A stretch of DNA of 64,000 nucleotides from Thermicanus aegyptius DSM 12793 (GCF_000510645.1 NZ_KI783301.1:2735151-2799150); one strand, 5' to 3'; positions 43,038 through 51,700 are shown, counted from the stretch's first letter. The notes: a model not told the origin generated them from the sequence alone. A program made the numbers and translations.

Positions 43038-43343
43038 CTATTTCTTCCGAGCCTCTTCCTTCATTCCTTGCTCTTCGACTTCCTCTTCTCCTTGCCCTAT
43101 CCCCATGTCCCCTTCTTCCTCCAGACCTACCAACACCCTAATTTTTTCAAGAAGCTCTTCCGGGGTCATCGCAGAGATAATCTCCCCATTCACCAAAGCA
43201 TAAGGATTGGTAAAACACTCCCCACAATTTCCCAGACAACCGTACTCTACCACATCTAAACCAGGCTCTTTCTCCAATGCTTCCTTTACCATCTCCGTAC
43301 CGCTGGCCAAATTGCTGATGCAAAACTCAATGATGGGGCGCAT
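43038..43343 (-). CDS. yuzB: YuzB-family protein (DUF1450)
   Basis: From the ATG at 43343 (SD GAGGTGAG) the 101-aa protein begins MRPIIEFCISNLASGTEMV and has VEYGCLGNCGECFTNPYALVNG, the DUF1450 signature with a ferredoxin-like CxxxxCxxC cluster (Cys in FC..., CLGNCGEC). The C-terminal tail is very acidic and Glu/Gly-rich. Function unknown; thioredoxin-like fold with possible metal or FeS binding is an inference. Confidence 0.88.
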   Translation of the reverse strand: MRPIIEFCISNLASGTEMVKEALEKEPGLDVVEYGCLGNCGECFTNPYALVNGEIISAMTPEELLEKIRVLVGLEEEGDMGIGQGEEEVEEQGMKEEARKK

Positions 43344-43439
43344 GAATGGTCTCACCTCTACCTCTATCCTAGTCGAGAGAAATGATTTGGTCAAATCGAT
43401 CCTTTGCTTCGTCCACCCTGCATTTATCCTCTGCAAAAT

Positions 43440-43778
43440 TTATCCCCCGGCGAGAGAAATGTTTTGTTTCGCTGTTAAACCGGCATTCTCAAGTTCCTGA
43501 TACAGCCCCTTGAGGGACGGAGGGCCCTCCGATACCACCCGGCCGCCAATCACGATGACGGGATAAAAGGGGTCCCCCTCAATATCCTTAAGGAAGGAGA
43601 TCCCTTCCTCCCCACTCTCCGAATCCATATCGATATACCGAACGAAGAACCGGCTCGGATCATAGCGCCTGGAAAGGGCAGACTGAAGCCAGCTCGCCGT
43701 TTCTCGAGAGGATGGGGCACCTATACAGGTGGCACAGGAATGCTCAGAACCGATCACGATGATCTCCAAAGGTTTCAA
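43440..43778 (-). CDS. yuzD: YuzD-family protein (DUF1462)
   Basis: 112 aa from a TTG start behind GGGAGAG. Begins LEIIVIGSEHSCATCIGAPSS, a glutaredoxin/thioredoxin-like strand-CxxC start, followed by SLKGLYQELENAGL. In B. subtilis yuzD also lies beside yutI (NifU) and yuzB. Redox or FeS-related role is inferred from fold and neighbours only. Confidence 0.88.
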   Translation of the reverse strand: MKPLEIIVIGSEHSCATCIGAPSSRETASWLQSALSRRYDPSRFFVRYIDMDSESGEEGISFLKDIEGDPFYPVIVIGGRVVSEGPPSLKGLYQELENAGLTAKQNISLAGG

Positions 43779-43849
43779 TCAACTCTCCCTCCCTATCAAG
43801 CGAATATTATATAACAAATTTATTCTATTATATAACATAATTCAAAAAA

Positions 43850-43884
43850 GATAAAGGTACAGGGGCTAGCCCTACACCTTTATC
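43850..43884. other. Long hairpin between yuzD and yutI
   Basis: GATAAAGGT (43850-43858) pairs with ACCTTTATC (43876-43884); inner AGGG/CCCT pairs extend it. No U-tract follows on the plus strand, so it is not an obvious terminator. It is followed 19 bases later by a small ORF with a ribosome site. Confidence 0.4.
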
Positions 43885-43903
43885 TTAACAGAGGAGATTT
43901 CAT

Positions 43904-43960
43904 ATGCCAAAGTGGAAAAGTACCCTTTCGAATAGAATTTATTTTCTTCTCGGTCTATAA
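43904..43960 (+). CDS. Possible 18-residue ORF before yutI
   Basis: MPKWKSTLSNRIYFLLGL, preceded by GAGGAG with a seven-base spacer. A basic N-terminus with a short hydrophobic end. It lies between the hairpin and yutI; its TAA falls in a TATAAT-like sequence. Could be a leader peptide or chance. Confidence 0.3.
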   Translation: MPKWKSTLSNRIYFLLGL

Positions 43961-43984
43961 TAGAAGAGGAAAGGAGTGAAACTG

Positions 43985-44212
43985 ATGGAAGTAAGAGAAA
44001 AAGTGGAGGAAGTATTAGATAAGCTTCGCCCCTTTATCCAAAGCGATGGTGGCGATGTAGAATTGCTCGATGTAGAAGATGGGATCGTTAAACTTCGCCT
44101 GCTCGGCGCCTGCGGAAGTTGTCCCAGTTCCACCATCACTTTAAAAGCAGGCATTGAAAGGGCATTGATGGAAAAAGTTCCTGAAGTGGTCGAGGTGATT
44201 CAAGTCCTCTAA
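43985..44212 (+). CDS. yutI: NifU C-terminal-like iron-sulfur scaffold protein (YutI)
   Basis: 75 aa, a single NifU_C domain. The [27 protein letters not shown] start and [14 protein letters not shown] carry the CxxC that carries a [4Fe-4S] cluster for delivery to apoproteins. The ATG at 43985 follows AAGGAG by eight bases. Its stop overlaps the convergent yutH end by four bases. lipA, an FeS enzyme, is further along the same block. Confidence 0.93.
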   Translation: MEVREKVEEVLDKLRPFIQSDGGDVELLDVEDGIVKLRLLGACGSCPSSTITLKAGIERALMEKVPEVVEVIQVL

Positions 44213-45093
44213 GGGCTCTCCCTTGGTTCTCTCAGATGGGTGGGATTTAACCACTCGATTTCCGCTAAATCAACGCCGCTCCATTCTTTCAGTTTTTCGC
44301 GAAATTGGATAAGGAACCGGTTTTTTTGAGCTTCTTGGTTCAAAAGGGAGCGGAACTTAAGTTCCCCCAAACCCGGTTCCAAATTCTTAGCATAATACCC
44401 TTCAACGTACCCTGCCCATTCGTAGGGAAAAAGGAGAATCGCATAGAGGAGCGGAAATTCTTCCGGAAGAATCTCCCTTACCCGCTGATATCCCTGCAAA
44501 AAGGAGAAGGCCCCGGCCTGTTCTCCTTTTTCCATAAACGTGTTTCGCATAAAATGGCCCAAATCGCGAACAGGAATGTCCAACCTCCAATCTTCTGCAT
44601 GGCGAAATCCGATCGATTCTCCTTTTATCTCCAATTGATCAAGCGACAACGACCGGTATGAAAGGACGCCATAGGCCGCCGAGAGGGGAACCACCTCAGG
44701 ATAATGATAATCGTCCAGGTAAAATAGGGCATCTTGAGCCAATTGGTGATAATAGGTGTAATTGTCCAAGAAGAGGGACTCCAACTCATTGGAAATCCCT
44801 TGAGAAAAAAGAGCATCCCTAAACCTCCGAATTCGTTTTAGTCGTTCTACCCAAATCTCCCGCCATTTTCCGATGCGATTTAAGGGATGCCTGCGTGAGA
44901 CTGGAAAACCGGCCGAAGCCCGATGAAATCTCGCCAGTCGTTCCCCGATGCTCTCCAGCAGTTTTCGCTCTTCACGGATCAAGTTTTCTTTTTGCTGTGG
45001 GTTCGTCTCCATACGAGGAGACGGGTTGAGGATAAAACCTCGCATTTCTAAATAATGGCCCATGGAAGCAATAAATGCGTGAATCAGTTCCAT
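44209..45093 (-). CDS. yutH: YutH-like spore coat-associated protein (CotS/APH-kinase-related)
   Basis: 294 aa from an ATG with GGGGG site. Motifs such as [35 protein letters not shown] and DLGHFMRN match YutH, a degenerate aminoglycoside-phosphotransferase-like protein of the spore coat. Compared with B. subtilis YutH (about 340 aa) the N-terminal ~45 residues appear missing, and the start here is well supported, so this is a short variant or an N-terminal loss. No catalytic HxDxxxxN kinase motif is evident. Confidence 0.8.
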   Translation of the reverse strand: MELIHAFIASMGHYLEMRGFILNPSPRMETNPQQKENLIREERKLLESIGERLARFHRASAGFPVSRRHPLNRIGKWREIWVERLKRIRRFRDALFSQGISNELESLFLDNYTYYHQLAQDALFYLDDYHYPEVVPLSAAYGVLSYRSLSLDQLEIKGESIGFRHAEDWRLDIPVRDLGHFMRNTFMEKGEQAGAFSFLQGYQRVREILPEEFPLLYAILLFPYEWAGYVEGYYAKNLEPGLGELKFRSLLNQEAQKNRFLIQFREKLKEWSGVDLAEIEWLNPTHLREPRESP

Positions 45094-45235
45094 ACCTGTT
45101 CCCCCTTTCATCCTCGTTATATCCTATGCCTGATAGAGGGAAAGGTGCCCAGGGGAAAAGGGGAACTTTAAGCGATTCAAGCATACTTTAGATATCACGA
45201 TTCAATTTATTTCAAGAAGAAATGAGGAATTCAGG

Positions 45236-45730
45236 TTGACTGACGATGATAAATTACGCAGAAAAGCCCTTGAGCTGCTTAACGATCGGGGGGTCACCTT
45301 GGAGGATATCGCCGATTTGGTCTTTTTTCTCCAAAAACCTTATCACGATGATCTGACCAAGGAGGAGTGCCTTTTCAATGTCCAACGGGTTTTGGAAAAA
45401 AGGGAAATACAGAATGCCATCATCACGGGGATCCAGCTCGATCTATTGGCGGAGCAAAATGCATTGCTTCAACCTCTTCAACATATGATCGAAACGGATG
45501 AAGGCTTATATGGGATTGATGAAATCCTGGCCTTCTCCATCGTTAATGTTTACGGAAGTATTGGATTTACCAATTATGGATATATCGATAAGGTCAAACC
45601 AGGAGTACTGAAGAAATTAAATGATAAAAATGATGGATATATTCATACGTTCCTTGACGATATCGTAGGAGCGCTCGCTGCCGCTGCTTCCAGCCGTCTC
45701 GCTCATACCCGTGAGGAGCATAAGTCCTAG
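45236..45730 (+). CDS. yutG: Phosphatidylglycerophosphatase A-like protein (YutG)
   Basis: 164 aa, PgpA family, with LRRKALELLNDRGVTLEDIADLVFFLQ and YGIDEILAFSIVNVYGSIGFTNYGYIDK. The Firmicute members are soluble, lack the membrane helices of E. coli PgpA, and may act in phosphatidylglycerol synthesis. TTG start at 45236 preceded by GAGGAA. It is divergent from yutH and convergent with yutF, as in B. subtilis. Confidence 0.9.
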   Translation: MTDDDKLRRKALELLNDRGVTLEDIADLVFFLQKPYHDDLTKEECLFNVQRVLEKREIQNAIITGIQLDLLAEQNALLQPLQHMIETDEGLYGIDEILAFSIVNVYGSIGFTNYGYIDKVKPGVLKKLNDKNDGYIHTFLDDIVGALAAAASSRLAHTREEHKS

Positions 45731-45738
45731 TCGATCTC

Positions 45739-46527
45739 CTATCCCTTTCTCATGAGCCACTGTCGAACCTCAGTAAGAGAAGAGAAGGAATAGGTCGGCC
45801 TGATCGTGGAGGTTTCTGCCTCCTCCTGGGTGGTGACTCCTGTAAAGAGGAGGAGGGTATCTAAACCCCCATTTTTCCCAGCGAGAATATCGGTATGGAG
45901 GTTATCGCCGATAATGAGGCTCTCCTTCTGCTTAAAACCAAACCGATTTAAGGCCATCTCTACGATGATTTTCGATGGCTTTCCCACGACGGTGGGATCT
46001 ACCCCTGTAGTGATGGACAATAGGCCGGCGAGGGAACCGGCCCCAGGGAGAAAGCCCCTTTCTGTGGGAAGCGCCTTATCTCCATTGGTTGCGATAAAGG
46101 CCGCCCCTGCCCGGATCGCAAGGGCTCCCCTTGCCAATTTTTCATACGTAACCTCTCGATCTAGTCCGGAAACAACTACCTCTACATCCTGTGGGTTCTC
46201 CCCGTCTACCAGTGAGTATCCCGCCTTTTGCAAAGCCTCGATCAGCCCTTCTTCCCCGATGGGATAAATACGTTTCCCCGCATGCTTCGTCTTTAGATAT
46301 TCTGCGGTTGCCAGTGAGGAGGTAAAGATCTCCTCTGCTGTTACATAAAACCCCATCCGTAGTAATTTTTCCGCCACTTGTTGCGGTGTGCGGGTAGAAT
46401 TGTTGGTGAGAATTGCAAAAGAAAAGCCTTCATCCCTAAGCCAAGCGAGGAAGGAAGGCGCATCCTGAATCAATTCTTCTCCCCGATACAATGTTCCATC
46501 CAAGTCGATCAAAAAGCTTTTATACAT
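45739..46527 (-). CDS. yutF: HAD-IIA family sugar/nucleotide phosphatase (YutF)
   Basis: 262 aa. HAD motif I is FLIDLDGTLYRG (DxD), motif II ILTNNST, motif III Lys in GKPSK, motif IV IGDNLHTDILAG. The NagD/YutF class dephosphorylates small metabolites in vitro, for example p-nitrophenyl phosphate. Its start overlaps the end of the upstream SufR-like regulator gene by eight bases, so the two are translationally coupled. Confidence 0.93.
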   Translation of the reverse strand: MYKSFLIDLDGTLYRGEELIQDAPSFLAWLRDEGFSFAILTNNSTRTPQQVAEKLLRMGFYVTAEEIFTSSLATAEYLKTKHAGKRIYPIGEEGLIEALQKAGYSLVDGENPQDVEVVVSGLDREVTYEKLARGALAIRAGAAFIATNGDKALPTERGFLPGAGSLAGLLSITTGVDPTVVGKPSKIIVEMALNRFGFKQKESLIIGDNLHTDILAGKNGGLDTLLLFTGVTTQEEAETSTIRPTYSFSSLTEVRQWLMRKG

Positions 46528-47170
46528 CTCTCTTTATCCCTTCTTTATTTCCAGCAGGTTTCTTAATGCTAAAACTACAGTAATTCTCTCCTTCCGCATA
46601 ACAATCGATACGCTTTATTTCCGTTTTCAGGACTTCCTGAAATAACTCCAATTCACACCTGCATGCCTCTTTATACTGCTTGGCGATCGCTGAAATGGGG
46701 CAGTTATGCTCCAATAAAATATATTCATCCTCTTTCGGGACAACCTTTACCATATACCCTTTCTGATCCTGAACCTCTGCCAGACGAAAGACCTTCTCTT
46801 CAAACCGGTCTACGCGCTGAAGCTGCCGATCCATCTCCTTGATCAGTCTCTCTTTCCGCCGCCGGAATAAAGCATGGATTAGTTCTTCGTTCTCCTCACC
46901 CAAATCCTTGAGGAACTCCAGTGCTAAATCCCCGTAATTCTTAGGGAAAACATGTTCTCCGATTGCAGAGAGCCTGTAAAAGGTAGCCGGTCTACCCATC
47001 GACTGTCGGACCATGGAGGTCTCCACCAATTGATCCCTCTCCAAAGCATTGAGATGACGACGAACGGCCATCTCCGTGATGCCTAATTCCTTTGCTATAT
47101 CCCCAACGGAAAGGGAGCCTGCCTTTTTTAACATCGTGAGGATCTCTTGCCGGGTGGTATTGCTCAACAT
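46520..47170 (-). CDS. Helix-turn-helix regulator with SufR-like cysteine domain
   Basis: The N-terminal winged helix (LSVGDIAKELGITEMAVRRHLNALERDQLVE) has a wing GRPATFYRLS. The C-terminal part carries EHNCPISAIAKQYKEACRCELELF and CYAEGENYCSF. The conserved Cys pattern matches SufR/DeoR-like regulators, where cysteines ligate an FeS cluster. It is coupled to yutF and lies among FeS-related genes (yuzB, yutI, lipA), so sensing FeS status is a reasonable inference. A GTG two codons upstream (47176) is an alternative start. Confidence 0.85.
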   Translation of the reverse strand: MLSNTTRQEILTMLKKAGSLSVGDIAKELGITEMAVRRHLNALERDQLVETSMVRQSMGRPATFYRLSAIGEHVFPKNYGDLALEFLKDLGEENEELIHALFRRRKERLIKEMDRQLQRVDRFEEKVFRLAEVQDQKGYMVKVVPKEDEYILLEHNCPISAIAKQYKEACRCELELFQEVLKTEIKRIDCYAEGENYCSFSIKKPAGNKEGIKRDV

Positions 47171-47289
47171 TTTCACCTACCATCTTGGTGCAAAGATAAG
47201 TTTTTTGTTATTATACCTCCTTTTCTACTATACGTAAACTTTATAAATGTTTATCTTTATTTACCAATTTATAGGATATATCATGTGGT

Positions 47290-47724
47290 TTATAAACCCT
47301 CCTGTCGTATAAACGAGCGGACCCGATCCGGAAAGAGGAGAAATTCATCTCTCTCCTGCTCTAGAAGGGAAAGGAGGGAGGTTGCCCCTTCGTTTCGGTA
47401 GTATTCCCGGGTTAGGCGGCGGTAGATGGAGATCATCTCTTTCCACACAGAAGAGGAAGGAGGAGGAAGAATTTCTTCATCTACGAGGATGTCCACCATA
47501 TCCTCATAGCTCCCCGGATCCCTTAAAATGAATCGATCTATCAATAAGGCCGCAATATCGGTAAAGGAGTGGAAGAGAAGCTCAAAACCCCGTTCTAACG
47601 CCAACTCTTTCATCCGCTGAGGTGCGGTTAACGCTTCCTTTGGGTATTCTTCCAAGAGATAGCGAATCAGTGCTTCATACCCTTTGATCCGTTCTTCTAC
47701 TTTGTCAAGGTCTGTCCGGAACAT
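47290..47724 (-). CDS. yutE: HepT-like DUF86 protein (YutE)
   Basis: 144 aa from the ATG at 47724 (MFRTDLDKVEERIKGYEALI). DUF86/HepT pattern includes RGFELLFHSFTDIAALLIDRF, an R-x6-H HEPN-type motif, and RDPGSYEDMVDILVDE. HepT partners MntA in toxin-antitoxin pairs, but YutE in Bacilli is a solo conserved gene and no MNT nucleotidyltransferase is nearby. A short membrane-peptide ORF ends seven bases upstream and its tail supplies the likely ribosome site. Confidence 0.85.
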   Translation of the reverse strand: MFRTDLDKVEERIKGYEALIRYLLEEYPKEALTAPQRMKELALERGFELLFHSFTDIAALLIDRFILRDPGSYEDMVDILVDEEILPPPSSSVWKEMISIYRRLTREYYRNEGATSLLSLLEQERDEFLLFPDRVRSFIRQEGL

Positions 47725-47731
47725 TTCATCT

Positions 47732-47821
47732 TCACTTCTTTCTGCGGGCAAAGAGTAGTATTCCTGCGAAGGTTAATAAGGTCGCAAGGAGGATGGTGAC
47801 TCCTTCCATAATCGCTTGCAT
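47732..47821 (-). CDS. Putative 29-residue single-span membrane peptide ahead of yutE
   Basis: Starts MQAIMEGVTILLATLL and ends GILLFARRKK: one hydrophobic span then a basic tail. The ATG (47821-47819) has AAAGGA nine bases upstream. The TGA is seven bases before yutE's ATG and the sequence around it (AGAAAGAAGTGAAG) provides yutE's weak ribosome site, suggesting coupled translation. Confidence 0.5.
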   Translation of the reverse strand: MQAIMEGVTILLATLLTFAGILLFARRKK

Positions 47822-47986
47822 GATGAACCGTCCTTTCTTTGTTCTTCCGGGTTCTCTCTCATCAAAGGGAAATCGAATGCTTCTTCCAAAAATTATAAAA
47901 CGCTTGGGATGGGGGGGAAGTGTCCCACCGAGGATGGTTTTGTGTATAATGAATTATACCTTACAAACAGAAAGAAGGAGGAACGA

Positions 47987-48256
47987 ATGATGGAAAACCT
48001 TCACTTCTTATATGATTACCAAGAGGAAACAAAAGTGCGGTTCATTAGTTTTTTGGGGAAGACAGGCCGGTTTGATTTAGCTCTCCTCATAACGGATCAG
48101 TATTTCGGGAAAACGATTGTGATGGATATTCAGAAAAGTCGGTTTGCCATCATGGGCCAGGACGATTTGGAAGAATCCGGATACTTGGAGGACGCCTTCT
48201 CCCTCACTTCTGAAGAAGCATCGGAGCTAAAAGAATTCTTAATGCCTCTCCTTTAA
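47987..48256 (+). CDS. DUF3055-family small protein
   Basis: 89 aa; two consecutive ATGs after AAGGAGG. Pattern LYDYQEETKVRFISFLG...GKTIVMDIQKSRFAIMGQDDLEESGYLEDAF fits DUF3055, a small conserved family found in sporulating Bacilli. TATAAT at 47945-47950 could be its -10. It converges on yutD with a hairpin between. Function unknown. Confidence 0.8.
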   Translation: MMENLHFLYDYQEETKVRFISFLGKTGRFDLALLITDQYFGKTIVMDIQKSRFAIMGQDDLEESGYLEDAFSLTSEEASELKEFLMPLL

Positions 48257-48323
48257 CGGAATTGGGTTACTTCGTTCTCCTGAAATCGAGGCGATATGAT
48301 CCTCTCTCTTTTTAAAACCGAAA

Positions 48324-48360
48324 GCCGCCAACTTGTACATGGCGGCCTTATTCTTCTCCC
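48324..48360. terminator. Terminator between DUF3055 gene and yutD
   Basis: GCCGCCA (48324-48330) with TGGCGGC (48340-48346), followed on the plus strand by CTTATTCTTC; the minus side has TTT runs after the stem, so it may serve both. Confidence 0.65.
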
Positions 48361-48683
48361 GTCTCCTCAAGATTTTCTTCCTCTTTCTTTCCCCCAAGGA
48401 AAAGGCTCATCTTCTTCACCACAAAATAAGAACACCCAAAATTGCAGTATTCCTGTATATATTGATCCAGAGAGCCGATACGCTGCTCGAAGGCCGCCTT
48501 TTTATTCCGATCTTCATAAAAACCTTTTAGCCTGAGTTGACCAAACCCCCAATCCCCAACGATGTAATCGTATTTATCTAAGACCTCGCTGTACCGGTCC
48601 CGAAAGGCTTCAGGATTCCATCCGTTTCTTTCATCATGGACTAACTGAAAATAATTTCCCTGTATCCGAATACTCTTCTCCAT
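48348..48683 (-). CDS. yutD: YutD-family protein (DUF1027)
   Basis: 111 aa from ATG 48683 behind AAAGGTGG. The signature KYDYIVGDWGFGQLRLKGFY and YIQEYCNFGCSYFVVKK identifies DUF1027/YutD, a conserved Bacilli protein of unknown function with a CNFGC pair that may bind metal. The C-terminus is acidic and disordered. Location between yutE and yutC follows B. subtilis. Confidence 0.93.
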   Translation of the reverse strand: MEKSIRIQGNYFQLVHDERNGWNPEAFRDRYSEVLDKYDYIVGDWGFGQLRLKGFYEDRNKKAAFEQRIGSLDQYIQEYCNFGCSYFVVKKMSLFLGGKKEEENLEETGEE

Positions 48684-48781
48684 TTCTACCACCTTTCTGT
48701 CTCCCATCTTACCATTTCCCTCACTTCTCATGCAACGGTTTTACGCATCCTGGGAAGAATAAACCCAGGAGGTGTTTACAG

Positions 48782-49408
48782 ATGAGATGTTTGCTCATTT
48801 CTCTTTTTCTCCTACTCCTTGTCGGCTGCGGGGGAAATCAGGGGTGGATCACGAATCGATCTCCGGGGGAGATCAACCGGACGGTTACCGAGGATGTAAA
48901 CCGTTTTAAGGAGAGGATAAATTCTGTGGTTTATGCCCCGGCCGTTCCGCCCGCTCCCATCTCTTCTCCAACGGGGAGGAATGGATTGCAAGCCCCCAAT
49001 AAACCCGGAGCGCTTAACACTTACGGGTTGGTGCGCCTTACGAGAAAAGAGTTAGATCAGGTTCGGCAGAGTACCGTAGGGTATGACCGAAATCATTTGG
49101 CTCAATTGGTGGCCCAGGCGATAAGTAGTCTTTCCGGAGTCAGGGATGTGACCATCCTCGTTACCGATGATCATGCATATGTAGGATATTCCACGGCGGA
49201 ACCGAACGGCCAAGTCGAGTCCTTAGATCAGCAGGTAAAGAAGTCGGCACAAAGCGTTCTCCCTCCCTATTATGATGTTTTCACCTCAACAAATCCTTCT
49301 CTAACGAATGAAGTCATACGGCTTACCAACGGAAAGACAGATCGCATTGATGAAGATCTGGACCGACTCTTAATGAGGAGAGGGATCCGGAAAAGCGGTG
49401 GCAGATAG
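48782..49408 (+). CDS. yutC: YhcN/YlaJ-family sporulation lipoprotein (YutC)
   Basis: 208 aa with a lipoprotein signal (LLVGC). The YhcN/YlaJ domain covers about 90-205 (LAQLVAQAISSLSGVRDVTILVTDDHAYVGY and KKSAQSVLPPYYDVFTSTNP). Members are forespore inner-membrane or spore lipoproteins affecting germination. A Pro/Ala-rich stretch links the lipid anchor. Ends at a terminator shared with lipA. Confidence 0.9.
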   Translation: MRCLLISLFLLLLVGCGGNQGWITNRSPGEINRTVTEDVNRFKERINSVVYAPAVPPAPISSPTGRNGLQAPNKPGALNTYGLVRLTRKELDQVRQSTVGYDRNHLAQLVAQAISSLSGVRDVTILVTDDHAYVGYSTAEPNGQVESLDQQVKKSAQSVLPPYYDVFTSTNPSLTNEVIRLTNGKTDRIDEDLDRLLMRRGIRKSGGR

Positions 49409-49425
49409 GCAGATCATGATGAAAG

Positions 49426-49458
49426 AAAAGAGGTCTCGACAAGGGACCTCTTTTATAC
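49426..49458. terminator. Bidirectional terminator between yutC and lipA
   Basis: AAAAGAGGTC (49426-49435) pairs with GACCTCTTTT (49445-49454), 9-base loop. The plus side ends TTTTATA; the minus side ends TTTTCTTTC. Confidence 0.85.
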
Positions 49459-49500
49459 GATCTCATGATTTACCGCAAGTTTCCTCATGACATTGGAGAT

Positions 49501-50379
49501 CTACACGGAAGAGGATTGAATGTGAGCAGCCGCTTTCGCCTGTTCATGGGCATGGTAGGAGCTGCGGACCAGAGGGCCTGACTCCACGTGGCGGAATCCC
49601 CTCTTCTTCCCCTCCAATTTAAGTTGATGAAATTCTTCCGGGGGATAATATCGAACCACTTTCATATGATGAGGAGATGGCTGCAAATATTGTCCGATCG
49701 TAAGGATGTCAACTTCAGCCTTTCTTAGATCCTCCATGGTCTCCAGGATCTCTTCATACTCCTCCCCAACCCCGACCATGATGCTTGATTTGGTAGGAAT
49801 TCGTGGATTTATCTCCTTAGCCTTCGTCAACAGTTCCAAGGAACGATCATATGTAGCCTTGGAGCGAATCCGGTCGGAGAGACGACGAACCGTCTCCACG
49901 TTATGATTTAAAACGGCAGGGTAGGCCTCCATAACTTTCTCTAGGGAGGACCAATCACCTTGAAAATCAGGGATGAGAACTTCCACACTACAGGTCGGTA
50001 CGCGCCTACGAATGGCACGGATCGTCTCTGCAAAGATGGATGCCCCACCATCGGACAGATCATCACGTGCTACCGAAGTAACCACCACATGGGCAAGTCC
50101 CATCTGTTCGACCGCCTGGGCTACCCGCTCCGGCTCCGCCAGATCCAATTCGGTGGGAAGGCCCGTCTTTACCGCACAGAAACGGCAATTTCGGGTACAG
50201 AGATCGCCTAGAATCATAAAAGTAGCCGTACGCCGGCTCCAGCATTCATAAATGTTGGGACAACGCGCCTCTTCACATACCGTATGCAGGGTTTTACTCC
50301 GCATCATCTCTTTCAGTTCCTGGTATTCCCCATCGGTGCGCAGCCTGATTTTTAACCATTCCGGTTTTCTCTCGGTCAC
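49501..50379 (-). CDS. lipA: Lipoyl synthase
   Basis: Radical SAM enzyme inserting sulfur at C6 and C8 of protein-bound octanoyl to form lipoate, needed for pyruvate and 2-oxoglutarate dehydrogenases and the glycine cleavage system. The auxiliary cluster cysteines are in [12 protein letters not shown] (Cys35, 40, 46) and the radical SAM cluster in CTRNCRFC (Cys61, 65, 68). Ends with RSSYHAHEQ, where the conserved Ser ligates the auxiliary cluster. 292 aa. Position equals B. subtilis yutB. Confidence 0.97.
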   Translation of the reverse strand: MTERKPEWLKIRLRTDGEYQELKEMMRSKTLHTVCEEARCPNIYECWSRRTATFMILGDLCTRNCRFCAVKTGLPTELDLAEPERVAQAVEQMGLAHVVVTSVARDDLSDGGASIFAETIRAIRRRVPTCSVEVLIPDFQGDWSSLEKVMEAYPAVLNHNVETVRRLSDRIRSKATYDRSLELLTKAKEINPRIPTKSSIMVGVGEEYEEILETMEDLRKAEVDILTIGQYLQPSPHHMKVVRYYPPEEFHQLKLEGKKRGFRHVESGPLVRSSYHAHEQAKAAAHIQSSSV

Positions 50380-50479
50380 AGGTTCGTCCTCCTAGAGTTC
50401 ATCTTTTCCTTCATTATAAACTTCTTCGCGGCAGGAGACCAGGATTTAAGCGAATGAGTGTAGGTTTGGGAAAGCATGA

Positions 50480-51553
50480 ATGACACCTATTGAAAAACGG
50501 GAGAATAAAAAAGAATCCTTTTGGAAGAAAGGAAGTGTTCTGCAGTTGGGACGTCTCTTTCGTTCTTTTAGGACTCCCGCATTCTTATTTCTGCTTGCTT
50601 TTTTTTCCCTGATCCCATTCCCAGGGAAAGGAACGGCCGATGAGGAAGGAAAAGCTCTTCTGGAAGAACGAATGGCATTATATGAACGGATGGAGAGCAT
50701 TACCCTCATCCCCTGGTATTATCTCGCTGCGGTCGACCAATACGAACGGAGTATCCACAAAACGAAGGGGGAAAAAGATCGTCTCATCGCCATCCGAATC
50801 CCTTCCTCTCTCTGGTCAGGACCTCTAAACCCGGATCAGGAAGATGAAAACCCGGTTTCCATCTCCTTCTTTCAGGGAATCGGAGAGGATGGGGATGGAG
50901 ACGGTTTTGCCTCCCTAGAGAGCGATGAAGATCTCCTTTACACCTTCGCCCACCGGTTATCTCAATATGGCACCACGGAAGAAGATCTTCGCATCGGATT
51001 ATGGGAATATTATGAGAAGGATAAGACCGTCCGGATCATCCATGAATTCGCCCAGATTTTTAAGAAATATAAACGCCTGGACCTCTTCGACAGAGCCTTT
51101 GTGTTAGATCGGCGTTTTCATTACAGCTATCACAGCACCTGGGGGGATCCCCGGGGATGGGGGGGACGGAGAATCCATGAGGGGACCGATCTTTTTGCCG
51201 GTTACGGTACCCCTGTGCGGAGCAGTTCCTACGGATATGTGGAGATTATGGGTTGGAATAAATATGGGGGATGGCGGATCGGAATCCGGGATCTGAACAA
51301 CATCTATCATTATTACGCCCACCTTTCCGGTTTCCAAAAAGGGATTAAGACCCACATGATCGTGGAACCTGGGCAGGTTATTGGGTACGTCGGCAGTTCC
51401 GGATATGGCAAACCGGGGACTTCGGGCAAATTCCCACCCCATCTCCATTATGGTATGTATAAATATAACGGTCGCTCCGAATGGGCCTTTGACCCTTACC
51501 CCCACTTAAAACTCTGGGAAAGAAGTCAACTACCCCCGCCTACGTTTCACTAA
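50480..51553 (+). CDS. lytH: L-Ala-D-Glu endopeptidase LytH-like, M23 family
   Basis: 357 aa. A hydrophobic stretch at ~34-46 (AFLFLLAFFSLIPF) anchors or exports it. The C-terminal M23 domain has zinc motifs HEGTDLFAGYGTPV and HLHYGMYKY. In B. subtilis LytH (yunA) trims peptides in cortex peptidoglycan during sporulation under sigma-K. The weakly marked ATG at 50480 is the only sensible start. A TnpB element begins immediately at its stop codon; the reading frame is intact through FDPYPHLKLWER. Confidence 0.93.
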   Translation: MTPIEKRENKKESFWKKGSVLQLGRLFRSFRTPAFLFLLAFFSLIPFPGKGTADEEGKALLEERMALYERMESITLIPWYYLAAVDQYERSIHKTKGEKDRLIAIRIPSSLWSGPLNPDQEDENPVSISFFQGIGEDGDGDGFASLESDEDLLYTFAHRLSQYGTTEEDLRIGLWEYYEKDKTVRIIHEFAQIFKKYKRLDLFDRAFVLDRRFHYSYHSTWGDPRGWGGRRIHEGTDLFAGYGTPVRSSSYGYVEIMGWNKYGGWRIGIRDLNNIYHYYAHLSGFQKGIKTHMIVEPGQVIGYVGSSGYGKPGTSGKFPPHLHYGMYKYNGRSEWAFDPYPHLKLWERSQLPPPTFH

Positions 51554-51558
51554 GAGGC

Positions 51559-51700
51559 GGGAGCTTGCAACTCCCCGGAAGTGCGAACGAAAGCCTCCTC
51601 CTTCCTTCAATTGGGGTTGCATCATGGGCAGGTTGACTGCTGCCCGGCCTTGCCGGTCATGCCGGCAAAGCCCCTGTTTTAAGGTACTCCATTCCCTTTA
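51559..51700 (-). ncRNA. Predicted omegaRNA region and right-end hairpin of the TnpB element
   Basis: Downstream of and overlapping the tnpB 3' end the minus strand has a chain of hairpins: GCCGG/CCGGC (51652-51666), GGGCAG/CTGCCC (51626-51645) and terminal GGGAG/CTCCC (51559-51575). TnpB guide RNAs are made from exactly this part of IS605-like elements, with the guide read from flanking DNA past the terminal hairpin, here the last codons of lytH. Confidence 0.55.

Noticed and set aside
47290..47724. HepT-MntA toxin-antitoxin pair
   Set aside because: Only the DUF86 protein is present; no nucleotidyltransferase is adjacent, and yutE is a widely conserved solo gene.
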